A DNA stretch of 64,000 nucleotides from Sphingomonas koreensis (GTDB lineage Bacteria; Pseudomonadota; Alphaproteobacteria; Sphingomonadales; Sphingomonadaceae), in assembly GCF_002797435.1 (NCBI RefSeq), contig NZ_PGEN01000001.1, positions 496,001 to 560,000 of the forward strand, written 5' to 3'. How positions within the stretch are numbered: position 1 is the first letter of the stretch; the number at the start of each line of letters is the position of its first letter. The position numbers and the translations under genes were made by a program. The notes beneath the pieces are model-generated. The model saw only the letters and a list, made by a program, of their open reading frames with translations, was not told where the DNA came from and did not search any database. Positions 54,800 to 61,300 of the stretch are shown here, one piece after another.

Positions 54800-56961
54800 G
54801 CCGGTTGCCCCTGCAACTTGGCGGCGGCGGCATCGCCTCGTCCGCCCGAGAGTGCGGCCAGCACTTTGGCCTTGGGACCGTCGAGCGCGACCCGCCCATT
54901 GTCGATGACGACGATGCGATCGACGAGTTCGAGCAGGCCGGGCCGGTTGGTGGTGACAATCAGGGTTCGTCCGCCGAGCCAGCTACCGAGCTGCTGGACG
55001 AGATTGCGCTCGCTCAACTCGTCGAGCGGCGCGGATGGCTCGTCCAGCAACAGGATATTTCCGTTGCGCAACAGCGTGCGCGCAAGCAGCAGCGTCTGAC
55101 GCTGCCCGCCCGAAAGACCGGCCCCGCCTTCCTGCAGCATCAGATCAAAGCCGTGCGCCTGGCTCTGGACCAGCGGAAGGCCACCGCTGACCGCCAGCGC
55201 CGCCAGCAGATCCTCGTCGCGGGCGGCTGGCGTGCCGACCAGCAGATTCTCGCGGATCGTGCCGAGAAACAGCTGCGCCCCCTGCCCCAGATAGGCCGCC
55301 TCGCGACGGATATCGGCAGGGCTGATCAGGCCCATGCTCGTGCCGTCGAGCAGCAGGCGTCCGCCGCCCGGCTGCGCCATGCCCGCAAGCAGGCGGAGCA
55401 GCGTGGACTTTCCCGCGCCGATGCGGCCGAGCAGCGCGACCCGCTCGCCCGCACGGATCGTCAACCGCTCGACCCGAAGCACCGGCGGGGAGTCGGTGTC
55501 ATAGGCGAAGCTGACGCCTTCCAGCTCATAGTTGCCGCGCAAGACGGTGCGCCGAAGCAGTCCCTGATCCGGATCATGATCGACAGGCTTGTCGAAGAGA
55601 TCGTCGAGCGCCGCGATCGCGATCTTCGCATTCTGCCAGCGCGTGAAAATCTGCCCGAAAGGAATGAACAGGACGAGCGCCCTGCTGGTGAGGATCGAGC
55701 ATGCGATCAGGGCGCCCATCGTCATGTTGCCGTCCATCACCTGGAAAGCACCCACGACGACGACCGCAGTATAGGCGAGCTGTTGAAGCGTCTGCGTCCA
55801 GTTCACGAACAGCGAGGACAGAAAGCGCTGGCCGGCGCCGATACGCGTTCCGGTATCTGTGAAGCGTTCCCACAGCGACTGGAAGCGTGCCTCCGACTGG
55901 GTCGCCTTGATCTCCTCCACGCGCTCGATCGATTCGACCAGAATCGCGTTGCGCAGCGCGCCTTCGCGCATGCCCTCCTTCGCAAGTTTCGCCAGCGGAC
56001 GCTGCAACAGCAAGCCGGGCACCGCGATCAGCAGCGCCGCAGCGACCAACACAAAGGTCAGCGGGCCCGCGAGCATCGTGAACAGGATCAGGAACAGGAT
56101 GATGAACGGCAGATCGACGATCGCGGCAACGGTGGTCGATGTCAGCAGTTCGCGGATCTGTTCGATGTCGCGCAGTTGCGCGATCAGGGCACCGGTGGAT
56201 CGCGGCCGGGCATCGTTGCGGATGTCGAGCGCGCGCGCAAAGACCCGTGCCGAAATCGCCATATCGGCTTCGCGGCCGATGCGATCGACGATCGCCACAC
56301 GGGCGGTTCGCAACAAGAGCTCCAGCAACAACGCGATCCCGGTGCCCAGCGCGAGCACCCAAAGCGTGGGAATCGACTGTGCCGGAATGACACGATCCCA
56401 AACCTGCATCGCGAACAGCGACGTGCCGAACGTAAGCAGGTTGCCGAACAGGGAGGCAAGCATGATGTCGCGATAGCCACTGCGGTGACCGATGATCGCA
56501 TCGCGCAGCCAGCTCTTGACCGGCCTGCGCAGAAACGCCTCGATCCGCGCATCGCGCGTCCTGGTCGAGAGCGGTTCGACAAAGCCGACGCGTCCGCTAG
56601 CTCTTTCGTGAAAATCGGCGAGCGGCAATTGCATGGGGCTGTTGTCGAGCAGCCGCGGCAGGATGATCTCGACGCTGTCGGCGCTCCGGCTCAGCACGAT
56701 CGCGACCGTGCCGTCGCGCATCGTGAAGATCGCCGGAAGCAGCATATCGGGAATATCATCGATTGCGGCCGGCACGATATCGAGCTTCAGCCCTGCCGAG
56801 CGTGCGGCCGCGATCAGCCTTGCGTCCGTGGTCTCGGCGGGATTGCCCCAGGCCAGCCTCCCGGCAAGCTCGGCCTCGGTGATCTTGACGCCTTTCAGCC
56901 CGGCGAGCACCACCAGCGCAGCGCCCCAATGCGGTACGGAGCTGTCCCCCTCATCGGCCAC
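54796..56961 (-). CDS. Type I secretion ABC exporter (LapB type)
   Basis: ABC exporter of 721 aa. Residues 1-130 are a C39-peptidase-like domain without the catalytic Cys, as usual for RTX/adhesin exporters; the membrane domain covers about 150-450; the ATPase domain has Walker A GRIGAGKST, the signature LSGGQRQ and Walker B ILLLDEPSAPLD. The H-loop is unusual: where LapB/HlyB proteins have TH-R, this one has TTNRP, with Asn672 in place of the switch histidine (codon AAC). GTG 56961 has GGAAGAGG before it and overlaps the TolC-like gene by 11 bases. It should export the adhesin encoded at 58387-64000. Confidence 0.92.
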   Translation of the reverse strand: MADEGDSSVPHWGAALVVLAGLKGVKITEAELAGRLAWGNPAETTDARLIAAARSAGLKLDIVPAAIDDIPDMLLPAIFTMRDGTVAIVLSRSADSVEIILPRLLDNSPMQLPLADFHERASGRVGFVEPLSTRTRDARIEAFLRRPVKSWLRDAIIGHRSGYRDIMLASLFGNLLTFGTSLFAMQVWDRVIPAQSIPTLWVLALGTGIALLLELLLRTARVAIVDRIGREADMAISARVFARALDIRNDARPRSTGALIAQLRDIEQIRELLTSTTVAAIVDLPFIILFLILFTMLAGPLTFVLVAAALLIAVPGLLLQRPLAKLAKEGMREGALRNAILVESIERVEEIKATQSEARFQSLWERFTDTGTRIGAGQRFLSSLFVNWTQTLQQLAYTAVVVVGAFQVMDGNMTMGALIACSILTSRALVLFIPFGQIFTRWQNAKIAIAALDDLFDKPVDHDPDQGLLRRTVLRGNYELEGVSFAYDTDSPPVLRVERLTIRAGERVALLGRIGAGKSTLLRLLAGMAQPGGGRLLLDGTSMGLISPADIRREAAYLGQGAQLFLGTIRENLLVGTPAARDEDLLAALAVSGGLPLVQSQAHGFDLMLQEGGAGLSGGQRQTLLLARTLLRNGNILLLDEPSAPLDELSERNLVQQLGSWLGGRTLIVTTNRPGLLELVDRIVVIDNGRVALDGPKAKVLAALSGGRGDAAAAKLQGQPA

Positions 56962-58348
56962 CCTCTTCCCCCTCGCTCAGGGCAGACGGAAGGCCCAGCG
57001 ATTGCCGCAATTTGCCGTGAACCGTCTCGTAGCGCACACGCGCGGTCATGATGTCATATTCGGCGCCGATCCGCGCGCTGGCCGCGCGATAGATTTCCAG
57101 TTCGGCGTTGAGCAGATCGGTCAGGCTGCGCTTGCCGAGCTTATACTCCTCGAAGAAGATCCGGCTCGCCGACACCGCCTGCTGCTCCTGATGGCGATAG
57201 GCATCGATCCGCTGATACCCGCCGCGGATTTCCTCACGCGCTGTCAGTGCCCGTCCCCGCACATCAAGCATTGCGGATTGCTTGACCGCTTCGGCAGTGC
57301 GGCGATCCTCCTCGGCCGCACGCACGGCATAGCGATTGCTGCGGCGATAGAGATCGCCGGACACGGTCATCATCGCGGTGAAGCCGTTGTCGCGCAGATT
57401 GTAGCTGTAGTTGTTGCGGGTATAGCCAAGTTGAAGCCCGAGCCGCGGATAGCGTTCCGCACGCGCCTGGCCGATGCGTGCGGCGGCGGCCTTCTCCGCC
57501 TGTTCGGCGGCGGCGATCACTGGCAGCTGCGCAAAATCGGGTTCAGCGTCGCGCTCCGCAAAGCCGGCGATCACCGGTGCCGGGTCCGTATAGCTATCCG
57601 CGACGCCGCCAATCAGATTGGCCAGCGCCACCTTGGCGACCGTTTGCGAGGACCGCGCGCGGATCTCGTCGGCGCGCGCGCTCTCTACGCGGACATCGGC
57701 GAGCAACAGGTCCGACCTGTCCGAAATCCCCGCATTGACCCGCAGCCCGATCAGCCCGCGCAGCCGCTCGAGCGAACGAACATGCTTCTGGGTTTCAAGC
57801 GCGAGCAGCTCGAATCGTTTGACGTCCAGAAAGGAGACCGCGCCGCGTTCGGCAAGTTCGTCGGCAACGGCTTCGAGCTCGAAGCCGCGCTGCCTCTCGG
57901 TCGAGGCCGCATAGCCGATCTCGCCCTTCGAGCGGCCGAAATCCCACACCAGCTGATTGAGCGTCAGGCTGGGCCCCGCCATATTGTCGTTGAGCCCCGA
58001 GCCGCTCTTCCCCGAAAGCATGTTGGGACCGATATTGGCCTGATAGGAGAGCTGCGGCGTCCAGACGCTGCGCGCTGCCCCAAGTTCGGCACGTCCGCGC
58101 GCCAGCGTCGCCATCGCGCGGGCGATGTCCGGGTGTCGCGAGAGCGTCAGCCTTACGGCGTCGGCGATGTCGATCCGGCCTTCGGACTGCAACGCGGCAT
58201 TCTCGCGTGAAGGAACCGCCAGCGGCGCGTCTTCAACCTGCCGCGCTTCTGACGGGAGCGTCCCACCGGCAAGGAAAGCCCCTGCAAGCAGAACGCCCGA
58301 TACTCTCGATGCAAAGGTCCGAAGGAGAGCCGATCGTACGTTCGTCAT
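56951..58348 (-). CDS. TolC-family outer membrane protein (LapE type)
   Basis: Outer-membrane channel of 465 aa for type I secretion. It has a signal peptide (residues 1-36), then two TolC repeats rich in long helices: DIADAVRLTLSRHPDIARAMATL, and GYQRIDAYRHQEQQAVSASRIFFEEYKLGKRSLTDLLNAELEIY, the latter being the classic C-terminal TolC motif. The start is not certain: ATG 58348 or 58354, both without a good ribosome site. It follows the adhesin gene by about 38 bases and overlaps the exporter gene. Confidence 0.9.
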   Translation of the reverse strand: MTNVRSALLRTFASRVSGVLLAGAFLAGGTLPSEARQVEDAPLAVPSRENAALQSEGRIDIADAVRLTLSRHPDIARAMATLARGRAELGAARSVWTPQLSYQANIGPNMLSGKSGSGLNDNMAGPSLTLNQLVWDFGRSKGEIGYAASTERQRGFELEAVADELAERGAVSFLDVKRFELLALETQKHVRSLERLRGLIGLRVNAGISDRSDLLLADVRVESARADEIRARSSQTVAKVALANLIGGVADSYTDPAPVIAGFAERDAEPDFAQLPVIAAAEQAEKAAAARIGQARAERYPRLGLQLGYTRNNYSYNLRDNGFTAMMTVSGDLYRRSNRYAVRAAEEDRRTAEAVKQSAMLDVRGRALTAREEIRGGYQRIDAYRHQEQQAVSASRIFFEEYKLGKRSLTDLLNAELEIYRAASARIGAEYDIMTARVRYETVHGKLRQSLGLPSALSEGEEGGR

Positions 58349-58386
58349 TACCATCAGGTTATCAATCTGGGTATCTCTGTCCACCC

Positions 58387-61300
58387 CTAGATAACGATAA
58401 CAACAACGGCATCCTCAACAATCACCGTGACACTTCCCAGTACGTACTGGTTGTAGGCGTGGCCGTTGATCAACGTCTGCCCCTGATAGACCGCACCAGT
58501 CAGGCTGACGCTGTCATTACTTTCACCTGTAACGATGAGCTGACGGTTACTGTCGGTGGCGGCGAGAACCCCGGCCTCGTCGATCGCGATGCTCCGCCCG
58601 CCATCGCCACTGCCAAGATGAATGCTCTCGATATTGCGGATATTGGTTGCAGCATCGATCGTCGCGACCAGACCGGTACCGCTATCCATCAACAGGATAT
58701 CGGTTCCCGTTCCGCCGTCGATGATGACATCCGCCGCATCGAAGATCAGCACGTCGTTGCCGCCATCGCCGTAGATTTCGTCGGCACCGGCGCCGCCCCG
58801 GATCAGATCGGTGCCGCCGCCGCCGTGGAGGATATCGCCGCCGCCATAGCCATAGATGCGCTCGTTCAGCGCCGAGCCGTTGAGCGTATTGGCGCTGACA
58901 TCACCCTCGATCAGCGTCGGGTTGCCGTTCATATTGATCAGGCTGAGATCGAGCAGCGTGCCGACTGCGGATGTGCTCGAAACGCCGTCGGTATCGGTAC
59001 CCGTTATCGTCGTAGAGCCCAGAACCTGCAGGCCGACGAGCGTCAGATCCTGATTGAAATGAACCGATTTCAGGAACTCGTTGATCGCGAGATTGTCGAT
59101 CGCGCCGCCACCCAATTTGGTGATGGTCATCGTCGAAGTCGGGGCGATCAGACCGAGCACGCCCGGATCGTTGACGATGTTGACCTGCAGTCCGAGCTCG
59201 GCCGCCAGTTGCGCCGATCCGGTAAGCGTATAGGCGCCGAGGTTGAGCGCCAGCAGCGGAGCGTAGCGCACCACGACACTCGACAGATTGCCGTCGGGAT
59301 CGACTGCGACAAGGGATTGGCCGCTAAGATCGAGCAATCCGAGTGCTTCGGCACTGATCAGTCCGAGCAAGGAAGCGCTGGTCGCCTGAACGATCGGCCC
59401 GACATTCACATTTGTGACGGTGATCGCCTGGTTTGCGCTGTTGCCGATGTTGCCGGCGGCATCGATGACCCGCACGCTGATATTGTGCGCGCCCAGACCG
59501 ATCGTACCGGGGCCGTGGAACCATGTGGTTCCCGAAACCGTCGCCTGCGCCCATGTCGCGCCGCCATCAAGGCTGATCTCGACGCGCTCACTGGCACCAA
59601 GCGCTGCACTCAGCGTCCCGCTGATGGTCGGAGAAGTGTCGTCGGTCTGCCAGTCGCCCAGCGCGCCGGTATCATCCGAAATGCCGGTGATGGCGATGGT
59701 CGCGGTCGGAGCGGTGAGGTCGACGGTGATGACATGTGCTGCAGACGGCAGGCTTTCGTTGCCGACCGCATCCCGCGTCGTTACCGTAAAGCTGTGGCTG
59801 GCTTCGGTGAGCGGCGCGCCCGGCGTAAAGCTCCAGGCTCCCGCACCATTGGCCGTCGTCGTGCCGATCAGCACACCATTGTCAAAAATACGTACCAGGC
59901 CATTGGGTTCGGCACCCGTCCCGGCAAGCACCGGAATGGTGTCGTCTGTAAAGCCGCCATTCGCGACAGAGCCGATGACCGACCCGATATTGTCGGTTAC
60001 GCTCGTGATCGCCGGTGCTGCTGGCGGGATCGCGTCGATCGTGATCGTATAGGCCGCCGATTGCACGCTCGAATTGCCGGCGGCATCGGTCGACGAGACG
60101 GTGAAGCTGTGCGCGATCGATGCCAAAGGCGAACCTGGCGTAAAGCTCCAGTTACCCGCACCATCCGCCGTCGTCGTTCCGATCGCGACGCCATTGTCAT
60201 AAATGGTGATGGTCGCATTGGCCTCGGCGCCCGACCCGTTGAGCGTCGGTAGCGTGTCATCGGTCGTACCGCCGGTGAGTACGGTGCCCAGTATCGGCCC
60301 GACATTATCGACGATCGAGTCGATCAGCGGCACCGGCGGCGCGCTGGTGTCGATGGTGATCGCATAGGCAGCCGACTGCGCGCTGGCATTGCCCGCGGCG
60401 TCGGTCGCCGAGACGGTGAAGCTGTGCGCGCCGGGCGGCAGTGCCGCAGGCGTGAAGCTCCACGCCCCCGCGCCATCGGCGGTGGTGGTGCCGATCGCCG
60501 TGCCATTGTTGTAGATGGTGATCGTGGCATTGGCCTCGGCACCCGTCCCCGACAGCGTCGGGGTGGTGTCGTCGGTGACGCCGCCATTGCTCACACTGCC
60601 GAGCACCGCCCCGACATTGTCGGCGATGTCGCCGATCGTCGGCACCGCCGGGACGCTGGTGTCGATGGTGATCGCATAGGCAGCCGATTGCGCGCTGGCA
60701 TTGCCCGCGGCGTCGGTCGCCGAGACGGTGAAGCTATGCGCACCCGGCGGCAGTGCCGCGGGGGTGAAGCTCCACGCCCCCGCGCCATCGGCGGTGGTGG
60801 TGCCGATCGCCGTGCCGTTGTTGTAGATGGTGATCGTGGCATTGGCCTCGGCGCCCGTCCCCGACAGCGTCGGGGTGGTGTCGTCGGTGACGCCGCCATT
60901 GCTCACGCTGCCGAGCACCGCCCCGACATTGTCGGCGATGTCGCCGATCGTCGGCACCGCCGGGACGCTGGTGTCGATGGTGATCGCATAGGCAGCCGAT
61001 TGCGCGCTGGCATTGCCCGCGGCGTCGGTCGCCGAGACGGTGAAGCTGTGCGTACCCGGCGGCAGTGCCGCAGGCGTGAAGCTCCACGCCCCCGCGCCAT
61101 CGGCGGTGGTGGTGCCGATCGCCGTGCCATTGTTGTAGATGGTGATCGTGGCATTGGCCTCGGCACCCGTCCCCGACAGCGTCGGGGTGGTGTCGTCGGT
61201 GACGCCGCCATTGCTCACACTGCCGAGCACCGCCCCGACATTGTCGGCGATATCGCCGATCGTCGGCACCGCCGGGACGCTGGTGTCGATGGTGATCGCA

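Noticed and set aside
54805-57051. Plus-strand open frame of 748 codons opposite the ABC exporter
   Set aside because: It is a shadow of high-GC codon use; the composition is Arg/Gln/Asp-rich without domains, and the opposite strand encodes a full ABC exporter.
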